From UBA6168 sp039819485 (GTDB taxonomy: Bacteria > Bacteroidota > Bacteroidia > Chitinophagales > Saprospiraceae), in contig JBCBRY010000005.1 of the NCBI GenBank assembly GCA_039819485.1, forward strand, positions 88,317 to 152,316: a DNA stretch of 64,000 nucleotides. The letters are read 5' to 3'. Position numbers and translations under genes: made by a program. This document shows, piece after piece, positions 17,318 to 25,352 of the stretch. The stretch's first letter is position 1. Each line of letters starts with the position of its first letter. Below the pieces are notes generated by a model. It had not been told where the DNA came from and ran no database searches. It worked only from the letters and a program-made list of their open reading frames with translations.

Positions 17318-18082
17318 ATGAACCGTCTCGATAAAGTTTTTCAAAAAAAGAGAAAGAATGTCCTTGCCATTTACGCCACGGCGGGCTTTCCAAATATGGA
17401 CGATACCCGACGCACCATTCTCGAACTGGATGCGGCCGGTGCGGACATTGTGGAAATCGGTATGCCTTTTTCCGACCCGTTGGCCGACGGCTCGACCATC
17501 CAGGCGAGCAGCCAGAAGGCGATCGATAATGGGATGACATTAAAGCGATTATTCGAACAGTTAAAAGGCATCCGGTCGGAAACGGATATTCCGATTGTTT
17601 TAATGGGGTATTTAAATCCAGTCATGGTTTTTGGCGTGGAGGCATTTTGTAAAAAATGCAAGGAAGTAGGAGTAGACGGGTTGATCTTGCCCGATATGCC
17701 GATGTGGGAATTTGAAAATAGTTATAAAAGCATTTTTGAAAAATATGGACTGCACGCTGTTTTTCTCGTAACACCACAAACTTCGGCCGAACGGGTGAGG
17801 TTGTTGGATGCGGCGAGCGGTGGTTTTTTATATGCCGTTTCCGTTTCTACCACAACGGGCAAGTCCGGCCGCTTTGATCAAACGCAGGAAAATTATTTTG
17901 AACGCTTGTCAAAAATGGAGTTAAAAAATCCGGTACTGGTCGGTTTTGGAATTGCCGGGCCGGAAAATTTTAATATCGCCAGTGAATATCTAAATGGCGG
18001 GGTGGTCGGAAGCGCATTTATCAGGGCCATGGAAAAAGGGGAACGTGTGGGTGATTTTGTAGGCATGATTAGAGGGAAATGA
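17318..18082 (+). CDS. trpA: Tryptophan synthase alpha subunit
   Basis: ATG 17318 (254 residues) preferred, because upstream in-frame codons lie in a repeat-like spacer. A TIM barrel with catalytic Glu46 in VEIGMPFSDPLADG and Asp57 in the same segment. Further conserved blocks are PIVLMGYLNPV, DGLILPDMP, GFLYAVSVSTTTG and GFGIAGPENF. It cleaves indole-glycerol phosphate and passes indole to TrpB. It is the last recognised trp gene, with a 118-base gap before the next ORF and no strong terminator, so transcription may continue into the pentapeptide and DAHP synthase genes. Confidence 0.95.
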   Translation: MNRLDKVFQKKRKNVLAIYATAGFPNMDDTRRTILELDAAGADIVEIGMPFSDPLADGSTIQASSQKAIDNGMTLKRLFEQLKGIRSETDIPIVLMGYLNPVMVFGVEAFCKKCKEVGVDGLILPDMPMWEFENSYKSIFEKYGLHAVFLVTPQTSAERVRLLDAASGGFLYAVSVSTTTGKSGRFDQTQENYFERLSKMELKNPVLVGFGIAGPENFNIASEYLNGGVVGSAFIRAMEKGERVGDFVGMIRGK

Positions 18083-18200
18083 TTACTACCTTCTTGTAGG
18101 TAATATACCTCCTCGTGTTAGATCCTTAAATAAGATAGGGGTGAAGGCAAAAATAATTTATGTAAATTAGCCAAATGTGTCTAATGAAAAGATAATCCCT

Positions 18201-19400
18201 ATGAAATATAAAAAAGGACAAACCCAAGGAGAACTCAATGACCTAACTGGAAAAGCCGATGAACTGACGGACATGATCCAACAAAGGCTCCCAGAACTGA
18301 ATATCTCAAAAAAGGAAGTCATTTCCATGTTGGCGGGCGAGGTGATGGGGCGGTCGATGAGCGAAGTACAACGCGAGTTCAGGGAAAAGGGGGTTCCGTC
18401 CCGCAGGTCCTTATGGGCTATGGTGAAAGCCATTGCGAACAGGATTGCGCAACTACCTTCTACCTTTGCCAAAGTGATGACGGTCCTTCCTACGGTTGCG
18501 CTCATTTTTCAGACTTTCTTTTTAGGGACAAAGACAGAGAAGCTGCAACACCAAAGCCTTGATCTGCTTCAGAGCGGACAGTCGATGCAGGGGGAACTGA
18601 GTTCATTGAGTGAACAAACGTTTGCATTTAAAGAGGGGTTGGAAGAACAATTGATGGCTCTCTCTGCACAGGTTGAACCACCTACCATCGAAGGAGAAAG
18701 GACTGAAAGGGACAGGCGGAAAAAAATGCAAGCTTCTGTCAGGAAAAGAATCGGGGAGCAGCTTGCCGACCCGTCCAATACTTCCAGAAAATTATCTGAT
18801 GAATTAAAAGCGAGTATTGTCAATTTCACTAAATATTGTAAGCCCTATCAGTTGTTGTATGTCAATTTAAGTCCTGAGAGAGGATATTTATTGTCTCTGT
18901 TGGACAGGGAAAATATTGACTCCAGCGACTACCGTGAAATATGTGAAAAGGGGGATTTCCAATATGCGGACTGCAGCAAGAAAAAATTTGCCCACGTTGA
19001 TTTCTCTAACCTTGACCTGCAATTTGCCAGCTTTGAAAATGGCGCCATTGCCAGCAGTAATTTGCGTGGGACAAATTTGTGCAATGCCAATCTAAAAGGC
19101 TGCTCTTTTTGGAACAGTGATTTGCAAAACGCTGAGATAAATGCAGCAAATTTGGAAGGGGCTAAATTCAGAAATGCGCGGTTAAAAAACTTGAAACTGA
19201 ACGATACGGATATTTCCAGTATTGAATTTAATGAAAATACAGATTTTACAGACGTGCAGTTAAATGGTGCATATAGTTTTGATTTTTCAGGGATTAAAGG
19301 ATTCATGAGTTTAACAGAACTGGATTCCTTGTATGCCTTTAAATCAGAGCCTGCCGAAAGCGCCAAGTATTTTGAATTGTTGCGTATTTATTCCAGATAA
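18201..19400 (+). CDS. Membrane-associated pentapeptide-repeat protein
   Basis: The start is ATG 18201 or an in-frame GTG at 18177, giving 399 or 407 residues. A helical, charged N-terminal domain (about 1-85) leads to a hydrophobic segment VMTVLPTVALIFQTFFLG, then a coiled-coil-like stretch and a linker. From about residue 250 a run of A(D/N)LxX repeats (FQYADCSKKKFAHVDFSN, SNLRGTNLCNANLKGCSF, INAANLEGAKFRNARL) forms a right-handed quadrilateral beta-helix. The layout suggests a membrane-anchored protein whose pentapeptide helix serves as a binding platform. It sits between trpA and a DAHP synthase gene in the same direction. No link to aromatic synthesis is evident. Confidence 0.75.
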   Translation: MKYKKGQTQGELNDLTGKADELTDMIQQRLPELNISKKEVISMLAGEVMGRSMSEVQREFREKGVPSRRSLWAMVKAIANRIAQLPSTFAKVMTVLPTVALIFQTFFLGTKTEKLQHQSLDLLQSGQSMQGELSSLSEQTFAFKEGLEEQLMALSAQVEPPTIEGERTERDRRKKMQASVRKRIGEQLADPSNTSRKLSDELKASIVNFTKYCKPYQLLYVNLSPERGYLLSLLDRENIDSSDYREICEKGDFQYADCSKKKFAHVDFSNLDLQFASFENGAIASSNLRGTNLCNANLKGCSFWNSDLQNAEINAANLEGAKFRNARLKNLKLNDTDISSIEFNENTDFTDVQLNGAYSFDFSGIKGFMSLTELDSLYAFKSEPAESAKYFELLRIYSR

Positions 19401-19448
19401 AAACCAATCACGGCTTCGCCGCTAAATGTTCATATAAAAAATCAAATA

Positions 19449-20450
19449 ATGATCATTCAATTAGAAAAAAACATCAGCCCAGCATTAAAAAAGGATGTGC
19501 TCGAAAATATAGATTCCATTGGCTATAAAACGATGGAAGTGTCCACGCAGTTTTCCAATTATCTGGTAAGTGTCGGAAAAAAAGAATTCGATATTCGAAA
19601 AATCGGCAACCTGCCAGGCGTGCAGGATGTACACCGGGTCAGTGACGCCTATAAGTTGGTGTCGAGAAAATGGAAAATAAAACCGACGGAGATTGACCTG
19701 GGCGATGGCGTGAAAATATTCCGGGGCGGCATGGCCATGATGTGCGGCCCCTGTTCTATCGAAGGCGAAGAACAAGTGGAAAAAATGATTAATCACCTGG
19801 TGAAAAATAATGTTAAAATCATGCGGGGGGGAGTATACAAACCGCGCAGTTCACCTTATTCTTTTCGGGGGCTCGGCCAGGATGGATTAAAAATGTGGCA
19901 CGAACGCTGCCAGGAACATGGCATAAAAATAATCACTGAGGTGATGCACACAGAGCAAATTGCAGAGATGCTGGACTATGTCGATATCTTTCAGGTGGGG
20001 GCACGCAACTCCCAGAATTTTAATTTATTGGATGCGCTCGGAGAAGTGGACAAGCCGGTTTTATTAAAACGGGGCATGTCCGGCACACTGGATGAACTGT
20101 TACAGGCGGCGGAATATATTTTTTCCAATGGCAACGAAAAAATAATTCTTTGCGAACGGGGTATCCGGACTTATGAAAAAGCCTACCGAAATACGTTGGA
20201 TTTAAATGCGGTTCCTATTTTAAAAGATAAAACCCATCTGCCGGTTGTGGTAGATCCTTCGCACGGGATTGGTTTGCGAAAATATGTGGAACCGATGGCG
20301 CTCGCCGGAGTTGTAGCTGGCGCAGATGGTTTATTAATGGAAGTACACCACGAGCCGGAAAAAGCTGCCTCAGACGGGCAGCAGACACTGGATTTTGCGG
20401 AAGCGGAAAGAGTTTACGCAAAAGTGAAAAAAGCGATGGAATTGCGGTAA
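19449..20450 (+). CDS. aroF: 3-deoxy-7-phosphoheptulonate synthase (type I beta, with regulatory domain)
   Basis: The 333-residue enzyme makes DAHP from phosphoenolpyruvate and erythrose-4-phosphate, the first shikimate step. Residues 1-70 form a ferredoxin-like (ACT-like) regulatory domain as in Thermotoga DAHP synthase. The catalytic barrel carries MMCGPCSIEG, MRGGVYKPRSSPYSFRGLG, QVGARNSQNF, LLKRGMSG and VVVDPSHGIG, all expected metal and substrate motifs. The N-terminal domain usually gives feedback control by an aromatic amino acid. Its place after the trp operon fits a role in supplying chorismate for tryptophan. Confidence 0.93.
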   Translation: MIIQLEKNISPALKKDVLENIDSIGYKTMEVSTQFSNYLVSVGKKEFDIRKIGNLPGVQDVHRVSDAYKLVSRKWKIKPTEIDLGDGVKIFRGGMAMMCGPCSIEGEEQVEKMINHLVKNNVKIMRGGVYKPRSSPYSFRGLGQDGLKMWHERCQEHGIKIITEVMHTEQIAEMLDYVDIFQVGARNSQNFNLLDALGEVDKPVLLKRGMSGTLDELLQAAEYIFSNGNEKIILCERGIRTYEKAYRNTLDLNAVPILKDKTHLPVVVDPSHGIGLRKYVEPMALAGVVAGADGLLMEVHHEPEKAASDGQQTLDFAEAERVYAKVKKAMELR

Positions 20451-20487
20451 ATTAAAATTCTTATCTTGTGTTTTTCATAAAACTAAA

Positions 20488-21213
20488 ATGATGAGAGCAA
20501 TTGCTTTTTGTACTGGTTTATTATTTATCTCCTGCTTTATTCATGGTCAAACCCTTACGGTATTTCCCTCTGATACGATTGTACAGTTGGACAATGTAGA
20601 TATCTCCAGTATGTCTAAGGAGTTTAGATCAGAGGTGTTCATTCAAAATGAAACTACAGATACATTATGGGTCATCTGGCGGAGAGAAATTGCCCCTGAT
20701 TGCCCATACGTATGGAGCTTTAGTACAGGTGACCTCAATCAGTCTTTTCCATCATTTGTTAATACTAATTATATTCCTGATGAGTTTGAGTTTCCGTTTT
20801 TCATATTGCCTGACCAATATACGATCGGTACTTTTACCTATTTAAAACCCCGTACAGTGCCGGGCTGCTGTGATTTTAAAATGTATTTTTCGGAATTAAG
20901 TAATCCCGACAGCATTTTGGCAACGGCGAATTTTGATTTTCGGATCAATGATCCGAACTGTGACCTGGTGAGTGATTTTGAAGAAATGGAAGATAACATT
21001 AATGTTTTTCCAAATCCTGTAAACAATACCGTTTACTTCGAGTCAGATCAACCCGTCGGGAATGTTCAGGTATTTAATTTTAAAGGAGAGAAAGTCAGCG
21101 AAGAAAACAATATCAATCAAATGGATGTAAGTGGATTTTCGAGCGGTATTTTTATTTTTAAAATTACCCAGTCAAACGGAAAAACATTTGTTCGGAAAAT
21201 TGAAAAGATGTAA
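20488..21213 (+). CDS. T9SS type A sorting-domain protein
   Basis: Secreted protein of 241 residues with a signal peptide (to about residue 20, FIHGQ). The body (about 20-160) looks like an Ig-like beta-sandwich with a cysteine pair. A type A C-terminal sorting domain follows: FPNPVNNTVYFES, then VQVFNFKGEKV, DVSGFSSGIFIFKI and KTFVRKIEKM. The C-terminal domain directs passage through the type IX system and is usually cut off. The body is not recognised. Copy C of the palindromic element begins 8 bases after the stop. Confidence 0.85.
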   Translation: MMRAIAFCTGLLFISCFIHGQTLTVFPSDTIVQLDNVDISSMSKEFRSEVFIQNETTDTLWVIWRREIAPDCPYVWSFSTGDLNQSFPSFVNTNYIPDEFEFPFFILPDQYTIGTFTYLKPRTVPGCCDFKMYFSELSNPDSILATANFDFRINDPNCDLVSDFEEMEDNINVFPNPVNNTVYFESDQPVGNVQVFNFKGEKVSEENNINQMDVSGFSSGIFIFKITQSNGKTFVRKIEKM

Positions 21214-21221
21214 GTAAATTA

Positions 21222-21353
21222 AGAGGAAAAATGACACTTTTCCTCAGCCAAAGCAGCGCTAAAAATGACACTTTTATGTTGGTAAATGCCTGGTTTCCAT
21301 AACTTAAAACGTTGTTTCAGGCAAAGGAAAAGTGTCATTTTTTGAACAGCCGC
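21222..21353 (-). repeat. Palindromic interspersed element, copy C
   Basis: An inverted-orientation copy about 130 bp long. It has the usual arms near 21260-21276 and 21329-21343 plus a third AAAAATGACACTTTT arm at its left edge (21228-21242), as if one end had been duplicated or two elements had overlapped. The central block differs more than in copies A, B and D. Confidence 0.7.
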
Positions 21354-21562
21354 TTTATTGTATTTTCAGTAAATATTTTATAGATAATTGATTATTGTAT
21401 GGTCTGGCCTGAAAGATCATTGCATCCGTCTAAAAAAAAGACTTTTTTCCAGAAAATACCTAAATTAGAGTTGACTTATTAAATTTGTTAATGCGCAACA
21501 CAAGGCAACCTTTTTTTCAAGGTCAAATTGAAAACAATGTTTTCCTGGAAAAATCTCTCGAT

Positions 21563-23050
21563 ATGAAAAAATCTATATTCCTTCCCGTTTTATTTTTCTC
21601 TTTTTTTCTAATGTTTGCTAATAACACCGTTATTTCTCAGAACTATGCAGAAATAGCACATATCTATCCGACTGAGTATGCTGATCTTGATGGCGTAAAC
21701 CTAACGGAGTACCACCTGGAGAAAGTAAAAAAAGTACATTATGAATATCAACAGGGCCTGCATGATGTTCGGGCAGCATTTCTTTTTCCTGACGATGAAC
21801 GAGCAGAAAAAAGAAAGCTTAAAAAGAAATATTACGATAAACTGGTACAAGTATTAACCCCCGAACAAATGCGGGCCGTAGAAGCGGAAGCAGACGGAAG
21901 AAAAGCAATGAAAATACAGAACAGTGCCGTCCGCTACATGGAAGAGTTTGACTACCTGGATCTCACGTTCGAGCAGGCCACGAGCGTTGCTCTGAACCTG
22001 GATTCTTTAAAAACAATTGGAGAACCGTTCTTAGGCAAGGCTGAGGTTTTTCTGAAAAAAATCTTGACGGAAGAGCAATTGGAAAAATATGAAACCCATC
22101 AGGAAACTCCGCCGGAAGAAAAAGCAGTTCCAAAAGAGTACAAAGAGAGTATGAAACAGATCAGGGACGAAGAGCGAAGAGAAATAGAGGAGATGAAGCC
22201 GCAGTTTTTAAGTTTAATTCACCTGATGAAATCATACTATATTCCCGAAAGGGCATTGATCAGGGGGAAACTCGAAAAGGAACTTTCAACTCAAGAAAAA
22301 ATTACCGTAGATGAATTGAGGGACTTATATGCCGATTTTCTGGAGGAGAACATAGATGAAGAGCAGGAGTGGCAAAACTTGCAAAGGGATTTTGGTTTTT
22401 TTGCAGTGGATCTGCTAGAAATAATGCACGAATTTAATTCATTGATGACAAAGGAGATATTTAATGGGAAAGGTACCCGGTATGTCCGTATGGCACTCAA
22501 TACAAATCGGGAGGCATTTTACCAGGCAAGGGAGTTGGCGGAAAAATTAGATCCGCAAATCGATCTTCTGCAAAAAGAAATGGACTTGTTGGAAGCGAGC
22601 CTGCTGGAACAATCTTTTGTGGGCGTTGCTCCAAAATATAAAAATGAAGTGGACCGCGACGTGGAAAAAATAAAAAGAAAGGCAGCACAGAAAAATTACC
22701 TTACGCCAAAGATCGAGTACAGACGGAACATTGCTTTTTTACTGGTCAATGGAATTGTTGGAATTAATGACGAAATTAATTCTGACCGGGGTGTACACAG
22801 CCTGCATGTTTATCCGGTTCCGGCCATTGACCAGCAGACGGTTTATTTTGAAATAAAAACGAGCGGCAGCACTGCTGTCCAAATTATTTCCCAGGATGGA
22901 AAAGTTTTGCAAAATATTTTTTCCGGAAATTTAGACGCCGGTGAATATAATATGAACGCACAAATAAATAATATTCAGTCAGACCTGTTTTTCTACCGGG
23001 TCTCCGGAAAAGATGGCGTATCAATTGCGAAAAGTATTAAGGGGGATTAA
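21563..23050 (+). CDS. Secreted helical protein with T9SS type A sorting domain
   Basis: Start at ATG 21563 (495 residues), giving a good signal peptide (ends ISQ). ATG-like TTG/ATG codons from 21485 would add an unlikely tail. The body is almost wholly helical and highly charged, with LTPEQMRAVEAE and LTEEQLEKYETH segments recalling the 'LTPEQ' helices of Spy/CpxP-type periplasmic proteins, and coiled-coil-like stretches between. The last 90 residues form a type A sorting domain (VYPVPAIDQQTVYFEI, QIISQDGKVLQNIF, FFYRVSGKDG). It is presumably exported to the surface. Function unknown. A TAAATTTG box at 21480-21487 could be its -7 element. Confidence 0.75.
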   Translation: MKKSIFLPVLFFSFFLMFANNTVISQNYAEIAHIYPTEYADLDGVNLTEYHLEKVKKVHYEYQQGLHDVRAAFLFPDDERAEKRKLKKKYYDKLVQVLTPEQMRAVEAEADGRKAMKIQNSAVRYMEEFDYLDLTFEQATSVALNLDSLKTIGEPFLGKAEVFLKKILTEEQLEKYETHQETPPEEKAVPKEYKESMKQIRDEERREIEEMKPQFLSLIHLMKSYYIPERALIRGKLEKELSTQEKITVDELRDLYADFLEENIDEEQEWQNLQRDFGFFAVDLLEIMHEFNSLMTKEIFNGKGTRYVRMALNTNREAFYQARELAEKLDPQIDLLQKEMDLLEASLLEQSFVGVAPKYKNEVDRDVEKIKRKAAQKNYLTPKIEYRRNIAFLLVNGIVGINDEINSDRGVHSLHVYPVPAIDQQTVYFEIKTSGSTAVQIISQDGKVLQNIFSGNLDAGEYNMNAQINNIQSDLFFYRVSGKDGVSIAKSIKGD

Positions 23051-23115
23051 TGAAGAATGAAGAATGAAAAATAAAGAATGAAAAATGAAGAATATTCCTC
23101 ACTTTTCATTTTTAA

Positions 23116-24651
23116 TTAATTATTGTCAAATCGTTTCATCCATTCCTTTCGTCCTTCACTGAAATAAAATGCTTCCGATTTTACCGGCGGGATGTGGTGT
23201 TCCATTAATTCAATTAAAGATTCTTCGGGCAGGTCAACCCGTTTCTTTGGAATAAATGCAATTAATTTGTTTTTTATTTCGGTCAAACTATCTGCGTTTG
23301 CGAGGTTGTACCATTCTTCCGGGTCATTGGTTAAATTATATAATTCTTCTGATCCATCTATGTATTTTATTAAATGCCAATTTTCGTGGCGAATCGAGTA
23401 GTCCCCGTAGTCATAGGTTGTGATGATGGGGCGGGCAATATTTTGTTCGGGGTTTTTTAAAAGTGGAGTCAAAGAATGGCCATCAAGGTCAATTCTTTCA
23501 GGTAATTGACATAATTCCACCAGCGTAGGATAGATGTCCAGTAAAGAGGTAAGACTGGCGGTAGATTTGTTTTTTGCAGCCCCATCGGGCAGGGCGGCCA
23601 ATCCAGCAGGTACTTTTATCATCATCACAGTGCGGGTCACATTTTCCCAAAGGGCGAATTTACGCCAATGCATTTTTTCCCCTAGCTGCCAGCCGTGGTC
23701 CGACCAAATGACGACGATGGTATTTTCGGCATAAGGGCTTTTTTTTAAGTTATTTAATAAATGGCCCAACATGGCGTCGGCATAGGCTATGGATGCCAAG
23801 TAACCCTGCACGGCATTTTTCCATTGGTTATTTTTTATCACGTATTTATGATAATTACCGCCCCGCCGAATCAGTTCTTTTGCACGGGGGCCGAGGTCGG
23901 CAGTGTCGTTTTCCACAGTTTTTGGTAATTGGATTTTATCCAGGGGGAATAAATCGAAATATTTTTTTGGCACGTACCACGGCAGGTGTGGCCGGTAAAT
24001 GCCACAGGCGAGGAAAAAAGGTTTTTCATGGTTTTTGGCCAGCTGCTGTGAAATATATTGAACCGATTTAAAATCAGCGGTTTCTTCATCGGAAATATCC
24101 AGGTCTGCCCAGTCGAACATGTTGTACATGTATTTGAAGGGCTCCATGTTTAAGGGAGCATTTTCGGGTATAAATTCTTTCGGCATGGGCTGTTTGATGG
24201 AAGGATAATATTCGTTCCAGGCCAGTGTATCGACCTGCGAATAATGAAATATTTTTCCCGCTCCCGCAGTAAAATAGCCATTTTGTCGAAAATAATGACT
24301 CAATGTTGGACGGCCTTTCAGCAGCGGCACTTTCCGCCAATCCTGATAATTGGAATACATGCCGGAGTTGTAGGTGTGCAGCCCGGTAAGCAACGTAGAT
24401 CGGGAAGGGTTACAACCCGGACTGGTACAATAGTTTTTTGTGAAATTTACTGATTCTTTGGCAAAAGCATCCAAATTGGGGGTCAGGGCCTGGCCGTTGC
24501 CGGCGAGCGGTGATGCCCAATCGTTCATGTCATCGAGAGCGACAAAGAGGACGTTGGGATGGGGAATTAATTTTGCCTCGGAAGAGTTGCAGCCAATGAA
24601 TTGGAAAATTAACGCGACCGCAACAAGGAGGGAAAAAATATTCTTGTACAT
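23116..24651 (-). CDS. Sulfatase lipoprotein (iduronate-2-sulfatase-like)
   Basis: This 511-residue type I sulfatase carries a lipobox (FIGC, Cys21). The metal-binding DDMNDW is at 40-45. The activation motif CNPSRSTLLTG has Cys80 as the residue converted to formylglycine. Later metal and sulfate ligands appear in IWSDHGWQLGEKMHW. The DDMNDW form and overall length resemble iduronate-2-sulfatase-type enzymes that strip sulfate from polysaccharides such as glycosaminoglycans or algal glycans. Maturation requires a formylglycine-generating enzyme, not present in this window. It is divergent from the C39-like gene and preceded on its 3' side by a GAAGAAT-rich repeat (23047-23120). Confidence 0.88.
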   Translation of the reverse strand: MYKNIFSLLVAVALIFQFIGCNSSEAKLIPHPNVLFVALDDMNDWASPLAGNGQALTPNLDAFAKESVNFTKNYCTSPGCNPSRSTLLTGLHTYNSGMYSNYQDWRKVPLLKGRPTLSHYFRQNGYFTAGAGKIFHYSQVDTLAWNEYYPSIKQPMPKEFIPENAPLNMEPFKYMYNMFDWADLDISDEETADFKSVQYISQQLAKNHEKPFFLACGIYRPHLPWYVPKKYFDLFPLDKIQLPKTVENDTADLGPRAKELIRRGGNYHKYVIKNNQWKNAVQGYLASIAYADAMLGHLLNNLKKSPYAENTIVVIWSDHGWQLGEKMHWRKFALWENVTRTVMMIKVPAGLAALPDGAAKNKSTASLTSLLDIYPTLVELCQLPERIDLDGHSLTPLLKNPEQNIARPIITTYDYGDYSIRHENWHLIKYIDGSEELYNLTNDPEEWYNLANADSLTEIKNKLIAFIPKKRVDLPEESLIELMEHHIPPVKSEAFYFSEGRKEWMKRFDNN

Positions 24652-24710
24652 TTATTGCGAATTGTTGTGCATAAATAATGACATTCGTTCAGGCAGGCAA
24701 ATTTATTAAT

Positions 24711-25241
24711 ATGAGTTTGATAGAAGGAATACTATATGCTTTTGGGGTGCTACTATTCATATTCATTGTTTGGAAGTTTTGGCCCACCAACAGGCCCGAC
24801 CATTTTCCAATGGTCTTCGAACGAAGTGGAGGAGAATGCGGCCCTGCCTCACTGGCCATGGTCTTAAAGCATTTTGGATATAATGTTTCACTCGACGCCC
24901 TGGTAGAACTGACGAATGCCCATCCGTACGAAGGTACGAGTCTGCGTTTTCTTAAAGATGCTGCACAACAAAAAGGTTTGAGGGCCTTACCCATCCGAGT
25001 GCCTTTCGAAAGAAAAAATAAACCATCGTTGATGGATGTTCCATTGCCCTGCATATTGCATTGGCAGGAGCATTATTTTTTGGTGTTGTATAAAATAAGG
25101 GGTAAGAAGTTTTACGTGGCCCATCCGGGCTCCGGCAAATTGGTTTTTAAAAAAGAAGATTTTAAAAATAACTGGCTTCCTAAAAACAGGGATGAAGGAA
25201 TTGCATTGGTTTTTGAAAAAAGGAGAAACAAATTTGCTTGA
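24711..25241 (+). CDS. Membrane-anchored C39-like cysteine peptidase domain protein
   Basis: ATG 24711 chosen (176 residues), so that the protein opens with a transmembrane helix (about 5-24). ATG 24678 would prepend 11 residues. The rest is a C39 peptidase-like domain: GGECGPASLAMVLKHFG with the presumed catalytic Cys43, and LHWQEHYFLVLYK with His121. In the position where C39 domains usually have Asp-Pro (the third catalytic residue) the sequence has VAHPGSGK, so Asp is replaced by His138. C39 domains cut double-glycine leader peptides, usually fused to an ABC exporter. Here no transporter is fused or adjacent. Confidence 0.75.
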   Translation: MSLIEGILYAFGVLLFIFIVWKFWPTNRPDHFPMVFERSGGECGPASLAMVLKHFGYNVSLDALVELTNAHPYEGTSLRFLKDAAQQKGLRALPIRVPFERKNKPSLMDVPLPCILHWQEHYFLVLYKIRGKKFYVAHPGSGKLVFKKEDFKNNWLPKNRDEGIALVFEKRRNKFA

Positions 25242-25266
25242 GCGGGGCGCTCCGTGCTATTTTATA

Positions 25267-25340
25267 TAATGCAAAAGGCGCAAGAGACGTAAGTCACAAT
25301 ATCCAGATTTCAATTTACGTCTTCTGCGCCTTTTGCATTA
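25267..25340. repeat. Long inverted repeat downstream of two convergent genes
   Basis: The 26-base arms 25267-25292 and 25315-25340 (TAATGCAAAAGGCGCAAGAG and onward, with its complement) match at 24 of 26 positions. It sits between the convergent C39-like and DEAD-box genes and could stop or protect both transcripts. Confidence 0.7.
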
Positions 25341-25352
25341 ATTATTTTAGCA

